DNA from: DASXHY01 sp035552155
GTDB taxonomy: Bacteria > Verrucomicrobiota > Verrucomicrobiia > Limisphaerales > DASXHY01
Reading direction: 5' to 3'
Length of the DNA stretch: 64,000 bases
Assembly (NCBI GenBank): GCA_035552155.1
Contig: DASZLX010000050.1
Span: 352,682 to 416,681, forward strand
In this document: positions 9,219 through 17,638 of the stretch, piece by piece
How positions within the stretch are numbered: position 1 is the stretch's first letter
Layout of the letters: each line of letters starts with the position of its first letter
Notes under the pieces: model-generated
The model's database searches: none
The model's input: the letters and a program-made list of their open reading frames with translations, nothing else
What the model was told of the DNA's origin: nothing
Made by a program: the position numbers and the translations under genes

Positions 9219-9631
9219 ATTTTGTCAGATTCCTTTGAAGTTCAGCCTGCTTGCCTGGACATGGTGGTTATCGTAAAAGAAATGTAAACAGAAATTCCTA
9301 CCAAAAAAATCGTTCCGATTGAGCGGTATTCGCCACTTTTTCGTAGGGTTCGCCGTCAAAGATTCGCCGTCTCTGAGCATAAAGCGGCGTACCATCGCCG
9401 AAGAGTGATTCCGGGTCATTAGAGGCATGGCAACGACACGAAACGAAATCCGGGCTGAACAAGTCGGCAACGGTTGCTATTGACGGACCTTGTTTTACAG
9501 TGCCTGCTTACTCGCTGGTTGACCTCGCCTTGGCATTATGCCGTGCTCGGTGCTCCGGCTTTTACAGAGGTCTCTGTTGGGATTCGGAGACATCATCCAA
9601 GACTGACTTTGCTGAGGCGTCGGACTGCTTT
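9219..9631. other. Intergenic stretch with a possible gene remnant on the minus strand
   Basis: No intact gene is seen. On the minus strand, codons between stops at 9508-9510 and 9298-9300 read as a plausible soluble peptide (for example SNDPESLFGDGTPLYAQ and IFDGEPYEKVANTAQ) without a good start codon, so this may be the relic of a decayed gene. Nothing else stands out. Confidence 0.3.
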
Positions 9632-12600
9632 TCAATAACCCAAGACGCGGAAGAATTTGTGGTCGGAACCGGAGATGAGGTTGGTGATGAAGGCGGAGGT
9701 TCCACTGGTGACAAAATTCGTTTCGGTCAGCCATGCCGGGGAGGTTAGGTTGGTGGCGCTTTGCACTTCGTAATTCCTGCCGGAGATCATGCCGGCGATG
9801 CGCATGATTAACTTGCCGCCGGTCAGGATGGCGGCGTCCAGGGTGGTGGGCACCGCAGGCGCCAAACTAGGGATTCCAAATGCCTGCAGTTCCCGTATGA
9901 GCGTGCCTCCGGAGCCTGCCTGCAAACCGCCGGGACTGGTAAATACGAATTGTATGCCGGTGACGCCGCTGGCAATCGTGCCGGTAATCTGGTTGGTTAA
10001 CGTTTGGAGAATGGCGTTATTGCCGTTGTTCGAGGCCGTCGTGTTGGTCGTGGCATTGAACGTTCCATAGTCCTGATAAACGCCGCCGTTCACGGAAAGC
10101 AGGAGTTGAAATTTTTGGTTGGCCAGATTGGAATCGCTCCAGCCGGTGATGGCCTGAATGCTTTTCACGTCGTATCCAAATAGCGAACCGCCGGTTGCGA
10201 TATTCGTGTTTAAATTGAAGGTGATGGTCACTGGAAGATCGCCCACGGGTTCGGTGTTGGCGTAATAGGCGCAGTTCGCGTTGGCGGCGGCGCTGTCGTC
10301 GTTGAGCCCGGCGGTGGCAAAGGTAGTGGGGAGCGAAGGATCGTGACTGGCGGAAAGGTTGTCCAGCGAGGGAGCGCCGGCCGTCACCAGGTTGTTCGCG
10401 ATGGCGCCATCGAAGGCGGTTGAAGCGGCCGCGTATTGGGTGGTGGAAACCACCGCTGCATTGGTGACTGTCTGGCTGCTCGACGCCGAGCCGAAGACCG
10501 TAATTTGATCGTATCCGCAATATCCGTTTTCCGGGGCGGGTGAGGTGAAATCAAATTGCACGGCGGCCACATTTTTCGCCAGCGCTCCGGCAGCGGGTGA
10601 AAGCGAAATGCGGATGGCCGACTGGATGCCGCCGCCGATGTTCGGATTGTGGTTAACGACTGCAAGCGTAATAAACGTGGAGGGCGCCGAGGCGGTGGAA
10701 TAAGAAACCGTGTAAGCCTGCTGGTCGCGGCCGTTGTCCGCCCAACCTCCATAGACGGTGATGTTTGTCAGGTCGTAGCCGTAACTGGAGGCCGGCAAGG
10801 TGTAGGTCACAGTGGACCCCGCGCCGCCGCCATTCCCGCACGTTACATAGTTCGTGCTGCTGGTGAACCCGGAGGGGCCGACGATCTTGGTCAACGCGCC
10901 GTTGTCGCCGGTGGTCAGGGCGTTGACGCTGCGTCCCGGAATTTCGAGGCTGAAGTTTCCGACGGCGCTGCTGGGGGCTTGTCCGGCGATCAAGCTTTGA
11001 TTGGTGGCCACCAACCAACCGGGAATAAAGGTGCCGACGCCGCGCCCGGTTTGGTCGGCGATGGCGGTAATCAGATTTCCCACCGCGGCGGCAGGGTTGG
11101 AAACTGAGAGCGAACCGGCGGCGCAGGCACCGATTCCAAGACCGTTTGAAGCGGTTAAAAAATAGGCTCCGGAATCGGCGGATTGAAGATTGGTCAGCGT
11201 GAGCGTCGCGTTGGTAGCCCCGGCGATGAGGTTGGTTGCTCCATTCGCAATTTTTTGCCACTGATAATTCATGGCTTGATCACTGGCAAAGCCCGCCCGG
11301 AAGGTGATCTGTTCGCCGACGAAGCTATTGGCGGTCGCGGGTTGGGTGTCCACCACGACGGTGGGCGGGGTGATCGAGAAATAGTATCGTTGCAATTCGG
11401 CAAACCACGTTTGCGCCATGCGGCCGTAAGCGACAGTATTGGGGTGATTGATGCCGTTGGCAAAAAGCGAGCTGTCGATATTGGTCGTGCCCGGAAGGCA
11501 GAGGTTCGTATATTGATTTACCGTGCTGACCATGTAACCACGCCCGGCGAAGGAGGGGATCAATACATTGGCGATGTAATTGTTATACTTCGCGAGGGCC
11601 GGCGTATAACTGCTGTAAGGAGTGATTTGCGCGACAATCAGCCGTGTGGCCGGGCTGAGGCTCACTGCGGTCGCCACGATGTTGCTGAGATTTGCCTCCA
11701 CCGCAGTGGGTTCGCCGGTGCTACCCAGGCCAATGTCGTTGATGCCCGCTTGCAGCAAAATGACATCCGGTTGGTCGTTCGTGATCCAATTGCCGATGTT
11801 GGCGAGGATGAATGCCGTTCCCTGGCTGCTGTAACCTTCGTGGTGATCCTGATCGAGCGCGCGCAAATCGGGATTGGGAAGGTTGGTGATGGTTCCGGAA
11901 ATTCCATTCCACGGCTGCGGGGAGGAACCGACATATTGAAAGCGCACGTTTCCATTAGTAAGAAGGGTGTAGAGCGCGCTGCGATAGCCGAATTGGAAAG
12001 GCACGGCCCAGTTGGGATTATCGGTGAATCCGGCGGTGATGGAATCGCCCATCGGACAAATCCGCAACGGCGTCGGCGTGAGGATCGCGTCAAAGTACGG
12101 CAGGGCGGTGCGGTAGATAACCTGGTGTCCCTGGGCGGTCGGATGCTGGCCATCTCCGGTGGCATAACCGATGGGCCCAAGATTCACCAAAAAAGCATTC
12201 GTATCGCCGCTGGAGTTTTTATAGCTGTTGAATGCCAGAGTGAGCAGGTTGAGCGCGGCGCCGGAGACCGGAATCATGACGATGATTTTAGTCGTGGAAT
12301 TGACGCGGCTGCGCAATCGGGCGAGGGCGTTGGTCACGTCGGACAATGCGGGCGTGCCGTTTTCGCCGAGGTTAATGAGGGCCACGTCGGGAATGGGATT
12401 GAGCTTGCCGCCGCTCAACCGGCTGGTCGTCGAAGTCTTGTGATCGATCAAGGTGGCCAGCGTGGGCACGTTGGCCAGGCCGCCGCCCCAATCGTAGCCG
12501 CCATAGGCCAGCCGGACTTCCTGGTAACCGTAATGTCGGGCGAGCAAATACCCGTAGCTGGCCCGGCCGTCGTCAGAGGCCGCCCAGTCATCATCCGCCG

Positions 12601-13156
12601 GTCTTCCCTGGCCGGCGGCATAGAGAGCCTCGTCTCCGGAAAGGATGGAATCGCCGATGTCCAACCAAACTTTCCTGGGAAGCACCACGGGAAAAGTGGC
12701 GCCGCCATCGTCAATCGTGAACCCAGTGATTTTTACGGAATTGACGGGGACGTTGCCGTTGTAACGATCTTCGATGGGCGACATTCCCTGGATGTAGAAA
12801 TCGATGATTGGGTTGGCCACGTTCATCGCCAATGCCACCGATGTTTCGCCGGCCGCCAATTGATGGGTTTGCAATGGGCCGCCATTCACCGTCCAGGCGA
12901 TGATGGGAAAACGCGAGGCTGCCACCGCGCCGAGATGGGCGTTGTCCACTTGCAACGCGACATTCTGGGTGCCCGTAAATCCAAAAGTAAAGGAAGCGCC
13001 GCAGACGGTGGAATTGACGGAATCGGCCGCGGTCGCCCAATCGTTCAAGGTGAGCGCGTTCAGAAAGTTTGAGTCGGTGACCGGTATGGCGGATGCCCAG
13101 AGCGTGGATCGTGAAAGCAGGAAAAGTGTCACGAGGAGAATTGAATTTTTGCGCAT
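9632..13156 (-). CDS. Exported protein with two SGNH/GDSL hydrolase domains, Ig-like domain and C-terminal FYR-type module
   Basis: About 1174 residues with a signal peptide (MRKNSILLVTLFLLSRSTLWASA); the start at 13156 is preferred to 13168. Numbering from 13168: SGNH domain 1 has IGDSI (Ser174) and DGQHP (Asp339, His342), but its block III is GENG. SGNH domain 2 has MGDSITAG (Ser376), GIND (475-478) and GINHPN (His575), but no Asp three residues before the His. An Ig-like domain lies at ~605-690 (YQWQKIANG, SADSGAYFLTASN), then two beta-sandwich repeats with ITVYGGWADNG and AITGWSDSN. The C-terminal module runs from YEVQSATNLTSPAW to FFRVLGY. Likely an esterase or deacetylase acting on a carbohydrate. 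Confidence 0.8.
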   Translation of the reverse strand: MRKNSILLVTLFLLSRSTLWASAIPVTDSNFLNALTLNDWATAADSVNSTVCGASFTFGFTGTQNVALQVDNAHLGAVAASRFPIIAWTVNGGPLQTHQLAAGETSVALAMNVANPIIDFYIQGMSPIEDRYNGNVPVNSVKITGFTIDDGGATFPVVLPRKVWLDIGDSILSGDEALYAAGQGRPADDDWAASDDGRASYGYLLARHYGYQEVRLAYGGYDWGGGLANVPTLATLIDHKTSTTSRLSGGKLNPIPDVALINLGENGTPALSDVTNALARLRSRVNSTTKIIVMIPVSGAALNLLTLAFNSYKNSSGDTNAFLVNLGPIGYATGDGQHPTAQGHQVIYRTALPYFDAILTPTPLRICPMGDSITAGFTDNPNWAVPFQFGYRSALYTLLTNGNVRFQYVGSSPQPWNGISGTITNLPNPDLRALDQDHHEGYSSQGTAFILANIGNWITNDQPDVILLQAGINDIGLGSTGEPTAVEANLSNIVATAVSLSPATRLIVAQITPYSSYTPALAKYNNYIANVLIPSFAGRGYMVSTVNQYTNLCLPGTTNIDSSLFANGINHPNTVAYGRMAQTWFAELQRYYFSITPPTVVVDTQPATANSFVGEQITFRAGFASDQAMNYQWQKIANGATNLIAGATNATLTLTNLQSADSGAYFLTASNGLGIGACAAGSLSVSNPAAAVGNLITAIADQTGRGVGTFIPGWLVATNQSLIAGQAPSSAVGNFSLEIPGRSVNALTTGDNGALTKIVGPSGFTSSTNYVTCGNGGGAGSTVTYTLPASSYGYDLTNITVYGGWADNGRDQQAYTVSYSTASAPSTFITLAVVNHNPNIGGGIQSAIRISLSPAAGALAKNVAAVQFDFTSPAPENGYCGYDQITVFGSASSSQTVTNAAVVSTTQYAAASTAFDGAIANNLVTAGAPSLDNLSASHDPSLPTTFATAGLNDDSAAANANCAYYANTEPVGDLPVTITFNLNTNIATGGSLFGYDVKSIQAITGWSDSNLANQKFQLLLSVNGGVYQDYGTFNATTNTTASNNGNNAILQTLTNQITGTIASGVTGIQFVFTSPGGLQAGSGGTLIRELQAFGIPSLAPAVPTTLDAAILTGGKLIMRIAGMISGRNYEVQSATNLTSPAWLTETNFVTSGTSAFITNLISGSDHKFFRVLGY

Positions 13157-13283
13157 AGTCAAAAGCACGGCCGATGCTGTTAATCCGATGCTAAACGGAG
13201 TTCGTGAAAAGACAGCCCCCCCGATTGGGTGGGCGTCGCGAGGTTCGACGGACGCTGCGAGGCGGACGAGAAGGAGGCGGGCG

Positions 13284-14156
13284 TTACCGTTTGTCGCTGC
13301 TGGCGGCCAACGGGTTCAGTTTCAGTCGGCCTTTCCAGAAAGTGGTCGGTTGCGCGGCAGGAAAAATGACCCGGCGGGACGGGGAGGCCATCGTGTAAAT
13401 GGAGTAATCGAACGGGGACCGGCGGACGCCGGCGCGCAAAGCGAGCCGCGCGCGCCATTGAAGCACCCAGTAAGGGTGGAGCAGCTTGATCCAGCGCGGA
13501 GTCATCCGCCACTTTTCGGCGCGCTCACGCAGGGCGTTCGCCTTGAGGTTCATGTTGTCGCCGGTGTCGGCGAAAATCGAGGTCAGCTCGGGCAGCACGG
13601 CCATGCGCACGCCGCGCAGCACCAGTTCTCTGACCCAGAAAAAATCTCCGAGGTCGCGCCATTTGGTATCGAACAAAATTCCGCGTTCACGCGCGACGGA
13701 TCGCCGGATGAATACTCCGCAGGTCAAGATCGGAAACCGCCCCCACATCGAGGCTTTGCCGGGCACGAGCGAGGGGCGGTGGCAGATGTAGTTTCCGTCT
13801 GCGTCCGTGACAATGGTGTCGGAAAAAACCGCTTCCACGTTCGGGTTCGCGTCAAAAAAATCGCCGACGGTTTTCAACGCGCCCGGCAGGTATTGTTCGT
13901 CGCAATTCAGATAAGCGAGAATGTCTCCCTGCGCGCGGCGAAAACCGCGGTTGACCGCATCATACATTCCCGAATCCTTTTCGATGAATGCCTTCACGCG
14001 GGTGTCGTGCGGCAGCCAGTTTTGGGTGTCGTCGTCCGAACACGAGTCCTGGACGATGTGTTCGAAGGTGACGCCGGACTGGTCGGCGATGGAGGCGATG
14101 CACAATTTCAGCCACGACGAATTGCGAAAGCTGGGAGTGATGATGCTGAATTTCAT
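13284..14156 (-). CDS. Glycosyltransferase family 2
   Basis: A 290-residue GT-A enzyme. The start at 14156 gives MKFSIITPSFRNSSWLKLCI, the usual GT2 first strand. VQDSCSDDDTQ is the nucleotide-binding Asp region and AYLNCDEQYLPGAL carries the metal-binding acidic motif (D-E in place of DxD). The family resembles WcaA-like colanic acid transferases. The ATG overlaps the stop of the upstream GT4 gene (ATGA at 14153-14156), so the two are translationally coupled and probably work in the same glycan pathway. The frame runs on to 14477 inside the GT4 gene, but that part is not needed. Confidence 0.87.
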   Translation of the reverse strand: MKFSIITPSFRNSSWLKLCIASIADQSGVTFEHIVQDSCSDDDTQNWLPHDTRVKAFIEKDSGMYDAVNRGFRRAQGDILAYLNCDEQYLPGALKTVGDFFDANPNVEAVFSDTIVTDADGNYICHRPSLVPGKASMWGRFPILTCGVFIRRSVARERGILFDTKWRDLGDFFWVRELVLRGVRMAVLPELTSIFADTGDNMNLKANALRERAEKWRMTPRWIKLLHPYWVLQWRARLALRAGVRRSPFDYSIYTMASPSRRVIFPAAQPTTFWKGRLKLNPLAASSDKR

Positions 14157-15421
14157 GTCGTGGGAACCGGGGTTGGTGCGGGACGGGTCTGGTCCTGTTC
14201 CAGATTGTGGAAAGTCGTCGCGAGGCCGGAAAGATAACTGGCGAGGGTGAAGTTTTTCAAAAAAGTGCCGCGCAGGGCTTCGCCGTCCGCGGTCAGCAAT
14301 TCCAGCAGGCCGGCGGCGATTTGTTCGGGCGAACGGATGTCCACCAATCCAGCGTAGTGAGGCGGGAAAATTTCCGGCAGCGAGCGCCAGCGCGTGGTCA
14401 GCACCGGCAGTCCGAAAGCCATCGCTTCGATTAAATTCACGGGCTGGTTTTCGTTCGGATAAAATGTGGGGAAACAAAAAACATCCGCCGTTCGCAGCAA
14501 TTGACTCTTGTGATCCCCGGAGACGAATCCCGCGTAATGGACGCAGCCGGAGACATCGCCCGATTGCATGAGCGATGCGAACTCGGCCTGGTCCGTGGCG
14601 GTGACGAAGCTGCCGGTCACGGTCAGGCGCAGGAAAAGCGGTGATTGACGTTCGGCGAGTTTTTTATTCGCGAGCGCCACGCCGGCCATGGCGTCGAAGG
14701 CGCCTTTCTCCCGAGTGCAATGCGCGAGGTAGAGAACCCGCACGATTTCGGGATCGCCGCCGGCCCGCGCCCGCTCGCCGGGGTCAAGCGTCGCCCCGGA
14801 GATTAATTTGCGACGCGCCGCGAGCCGCGCCCGGCGCTCGGGCAAGACGTCGGTTTCGAAGGCGGGGCAGGGATCGGGGATGCCGTTGCTGACGACCTCG
14901 ATTTTCTTTGGGAAAAGTTTTTCCGCATCGGCGCGATTGTATCGTGAGAGGACAACACTGAGGTCAACGTGCTTCATCAGTTGGTAAGTGCAGGAACGCG
15001 AGCGGATTTGAACGCACGTTTCCAGCCATTTCGCCAGGCCGGCGGCGTGCCAGTGCAGGATGGTTCGCTTGAAAAAGGGGCGGCAGAGGAACATTACCAG
15101 CCAGTCGCGATAGAGCGCGGATCTTTTCCCGGGAGCGGGCACGTAATAAAAATTATCCACGCCATGGCGGAACCGGCACCAAACCGCCTGCAGGCAATAA
15201 AGGAGCAGCAGAAAGAATTTGCCGAGGCGCATGTCCCCGATGTCTTCGAGTTCCCGGGACAGGCGCACGTCCACGTGGTAGCATTCGATGTCGTGTGGGG
15301 TGGGAGAATGGGCGGCCTTACGCTTGCGATGATCGCCGCCGAAACCGTCCAGCATTAATGTCACCATGTAACTTTGACCATGATGGGGCGGCGGGATGTG
15401 CGCAAATACGAGCAACTTCAT
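14153..15421 (-). CDS. Glycosyltransferase family 4
   Basis: A 422-residue GT-B glycosyltransferase. MKLLVFAHIPPPHHGQSYM is the N-terminal strand and Gly-rich loop. VLYLAHCTREKGAFDAM opens the donor-binding half, and FPTFYPNENQPVNLIEAMAF is the E-x7-E-type signature near the C-terminus. First gene of a two-gene unit with the GT2 gene. The 166 bases upstream, before the divergent tRNA gene, presumably hold its promoter. Donor and acceptor are unknown. Confidence 0.87.
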   Translation of the reverse strand: MKLLVFAHIPPPHHGQSYMVTLMLDGFGGDHRKRKAAHSPTPHDIECYHVDVRLSRELEDIGDMRLGKFFLLLLYCLQAVWCRFRHGVDNFYYVPAPGKRSALYRDWLVMFLCRPFFKRTILHWHAAGLAKWLETCVQIRSRSCTYQLMKHVDLSVVLSRYNRADAEKLFPKKIEVVSNGIPDPCPAFETDVLPERRARLAARRKLISGATLDPGERARAGGDPEIVRVLYLAHCTREKGAFDAMAGVALANKKLAERQSPLFLRLTVTGSFVTATDQAEFASLMQSGDVSGCVHYAGFVSGDHKSQLLRTADVFCFPTFYPNENQPVNLIEAMAFGLPVLTTRWRSLPEIFPPHYAGLVDIRSPEQIAAGLLELLTADGEALRGTFLKNFTLASYLSGLATTFHNLEQDQTRPAPTPVPTT

Positions 15422-15587
15422 GCTATTTGGTGAGCATAAACAAAGTGAAACGGCGGGGCAAATCTTTCAAGGGGAACACTTCCCAGCGCGTCCCGCTGAA
15501 GGAAATGCTTGCCACTGCCCGGCGAATGCACCAGATATATTTATCGCGTCAGGATATTCAGTTGTTTTGAAATCCGAAGCGCCTCGC

Positions 15588-15664
15588 GCATCCGTAGCTC
15601 AATTGGATAGAGCTTCTGACTTCGGATCAGAAGGTTGCAGGTTCAAGTCCTGCCGGATGCACCA
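15588..15664 (+). tRNA. tRNA-Arg (anticodon TCG)
   Basis: A complete cloverleaf of 77 bases with an encoded CCA. The acceptor stem pairs GCATCCG (15588-15594) with CGGATGC (15654-15660). The D-arm region is TAGCTCAATTGGATAGAG. The anticodon arm is TCTGA-CTTCGGA-TCAGA, giving anticodon TCG, which reads CGA (Arg). The T arm is GCAGGTTCAAGTCCTGC. It sits tail to tail with the MFS gene, whose stop is only two bases beyond the CCA. No integrase or att duplication is seen here. Confidence 0.96.
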
Positions 15665-15666
15665 GC

Positions 15667-16893
15667 TTACGTTTTCGCTTCGGGATAGTCGGGGCGCGGG
15701 GAGGCGGATATTACCACCGCTGCAAACACTCCAGCGGCCGCGGAGGTCACCCAATATGCTGCCGGTGCCGCGGCGTATAATCTCAATCCGCCCGCCGGAC
15801 CGATGATGAGCGCCGTCGCCCACGTGAGCCCCGACATGCCCATGTAACGCCCGCGCATCTGTGGCGGGGCGAGTTCGGCCAGGTAAGCCACTGCGGTCGG
15901 CATGGTGATCATTTCCCCAATCGTGAAAACAAGCATGCACAATAACAATGCGGGAATGGTGTGCGCAAAGGCGTTCAACACAAAACCTGTGGCGCATAGC
16001 AGGTAACCCGTTGCCATCACGCGCCGCGCGGGAAATTTCCGCGTCAGCCGCGTCAGGGGTAGTTCGCAAAACACGATGAACGCGCCGTTGAACGAGACAA
16101 TCGCGCCGTAAACGGCCGGGGAAAATCCCAGGCCGGTGACGTATAGGCCGAAGACGGAGCCGAGTTGAAAAAACACCAGGCCAATGGCGAAATTCGCCAG
16201 CAACAATTGGTGAAGCCGCTGGTCGCGCCGCAACACGCGCAGTGCTTCGCCCCAACTGGCGTTGTTTTGCGCGCCGGCCACGCCGCGCGGCAAGGCGAAC
16301 AGCACCACCATGCCGAACAGCACGGACGTGGTGGCGTCGCCGGCAAACAGCCAGAAATATCCGTACGCGGCCAGCAAACCCGCCGTGGCCGGGCCGAAGG
16401 CAAAGCCGGCGTTGAACGATACCCGCAGGGCGGCAAAGGCAGTCATTCGCTGCCCGGTCGGGACGATGTCGGCCAGCAAGGCCTGGCTGGCCGGACGGTA
16501 AAATTCATTCGCCAGTCCGGTCAGCGCCACCAGCGCCACGATGAGGCCAAAGCTTCGCGCCTGCGAGAGCAGCATCATCGCCGCCGCGCCGGAGAACATC
16601 GAGAGGACGATGGTTTGACGGCGCCCGAGCTTGTCGGCGAGGTGGCCGCCGAGCAGCGATGCGCCGAGATTGCCAACGCCGTAGGCGCTGACGGCCAACC
16701 CGGCCTGCTTGACGCTGTAACCGCGGCCGGTGAGATACAGCGTGAGAAATGGAATCACGAAGCCGCCGAATTTATTGAGAAATGTGCCGAAAAATAAAAT
16801 CCAAGCCGCGCGTGGCAACGCCCGCAGGCTCGAACGGAGCGTCTCAGCCCCGGCCGGGACCGGTGCGGTTTTGGTTGGAATGGAAGCGTTCAT
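15667..16893 (-). CDS. MFS transporter
   Basis: A major facilitator of about 408 residues with around 12 membrane segments. The start at 16893 gives MNASIPTKTAPVPAG; the frame is open to 17001, but that part spans the attenuator-like hairpin. The loop between helices 2 and 3 has GGHLADKLGRRQTIVLSM, the MFS signature G-x3-D-x2-G-R-R. A second such motif, LTRLTRKFPARRVMATG, lies in the middle. It resembles MdtH/YfcJ-like drug efflux proteins, but the substrate is unknown. The hairpin and T-tract just before the start codon suggest control by transcription attenuation. Confidence 0.85.
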   Translation of the reverse strand: MNASIPTKTAPVPAGAETLRSSLRALPRAAWILFFGTFLNKFGGFVIPFLTLYLTGRGYSVKQAGLAVSAYGVGNLGASLLGGHLADKLGRRQTIVLSMFSGAAAMMLLSQARSFGLIVALVALTGLANEFYRPASQALLADIVPTGQRMTAFAALRVSFNAGFAFGPATAGLLAAYGYFWLFAGDATTSVLFGMVVLFALPRGVAGAQNNASWGEALRVLRRDQRLHQLLLANFAIGLVFFQLGSVFGLYVTGLGFSPAVYGAIVSFNGAFIVFCELPLTRLTRKFPARRVMATGYLLCATGFVLNAFAHTIPALLLCMLVFTIGEMITMPTAVAYLAELAPPQMRGRYMGMSGLTWATALIIGPAGGLRLYAAAPAAYWVTSAAAGVFAAVVISASPRPDYPEAKT

Positions 16894-16899
16894 CGGAAA

Positions 16900-16936
16900 C
16901 AAAAAACCCTGCTTGTCTTTCGGCAAGCAGGGTTGG
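16900..16936 (-). promoter_or_regulatory. Terminator-like hairpin directly before the MFS start codon (attenuator candidate)
   Basis: On the minus strand AACCCTGCTTG (plus 16925-16935) pairs with CAAGCAGGGTT (16906-16916) and is followed at once by TTTTTTGTTT, ending 6-7 bases before the ATG at 16893. The upstream leader has further pairing potential, such as ATTACC with GGTAAT about 45 bases apart (plus 17000-17051 region). This is the arrangement of a transcription attenuator or an unknown riboswitch; I recognise no known riboswitch class. Confidence 0.5.
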
Positions 16937-17001
16937 GAAATCTCGGTTCGTTTGGCTAGATGGGTTCCTCCTGCTGCCGGCCGTTCGTTGGCTTCATGCA
17001 T

Positions 17002-17638
17002 CGATTACCGCGCCACGCGATAAGGCCTCCGACGTTTCGCATCGGGTAATAAGATGGCGTGATGTGTTTCATGAGCGGCAGTGACAATGACTGTTTCCGC
17101 AAACTTGGTCAAGCGGGAATCAATTTAAGGGTGTGATTTAGAGCATCTCATTTTTTCGGGCAGTGGACGAACGAGCGCTCGGTTCCGAAGGAACCACTGG
17201 AAATAGCCCCGCAGTTTACTGTCGGGTGAAGGTGATGACGTACCAAGTCCCGGAGGGATGGCTGAAAAAGCGTCCGATTCAGCCGTTCCTCGGGACTCGT
17301 CCGACTATGGATCAATTCCCGACGTTTAAAACGTCGGGCTATTGTCGGAAGTCCCGCCGGGACTGAGAAACTTAAACCTGCACCCCGCACAAAAATGAGA
17401 TGCGCCCATCCGACAGGAAGTGCGGGACAGCGGCTGGAGCTTGAGCTCACTCTTTTGCGAGCAGTAAAAATTATGAGCACCACCTCACCCCGGCCCTCTC
17501 CGCCATTTCATGGCAGAGAGGGAGATCAGAGCGCGCATTCGGTCATTTGACCCTTACTTTCAGTCGCACCCCCACATCAAACCTTCTGTTGAAGCGTGGT
17601 AAAAGCGGGTCGCTCGATATTTCCCGCGCGGCGCTCTG
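17002..17638. repeat. Gene-free region with REP-like palindromes
   Basis: No gene is seen in this 637-base stretch. Its middle holds a dispersed-repeat style element: CCCGACGTTT-A-AAACGTCGGG (17318-17338), a perfect 10-bp inverted repeat, followed by GTCCCG-C-CGGGAC (17351-17363). Related words (CCCGGAGGGATGGCTGAAAA) occur at about 17250-17270. Such blocks recur between genes in verrucomicrobial genomes; no coding capacity is apparent. Confidence 0.5.

Noticed and set aside
11183..13072. 629-codon open frame on the plus strand
   Set aside because: It is antisense to the tandem-SGNH protein, is Gly/Arg/Val rich without domains, and results from GC-rich codon bias on the real strand.
15588..15664. 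tRNA gene as an integration site for a mobile element
   Set aside because: No integrase, no repeated tRNA 3' end and no phage or ICE genes are found nearby.
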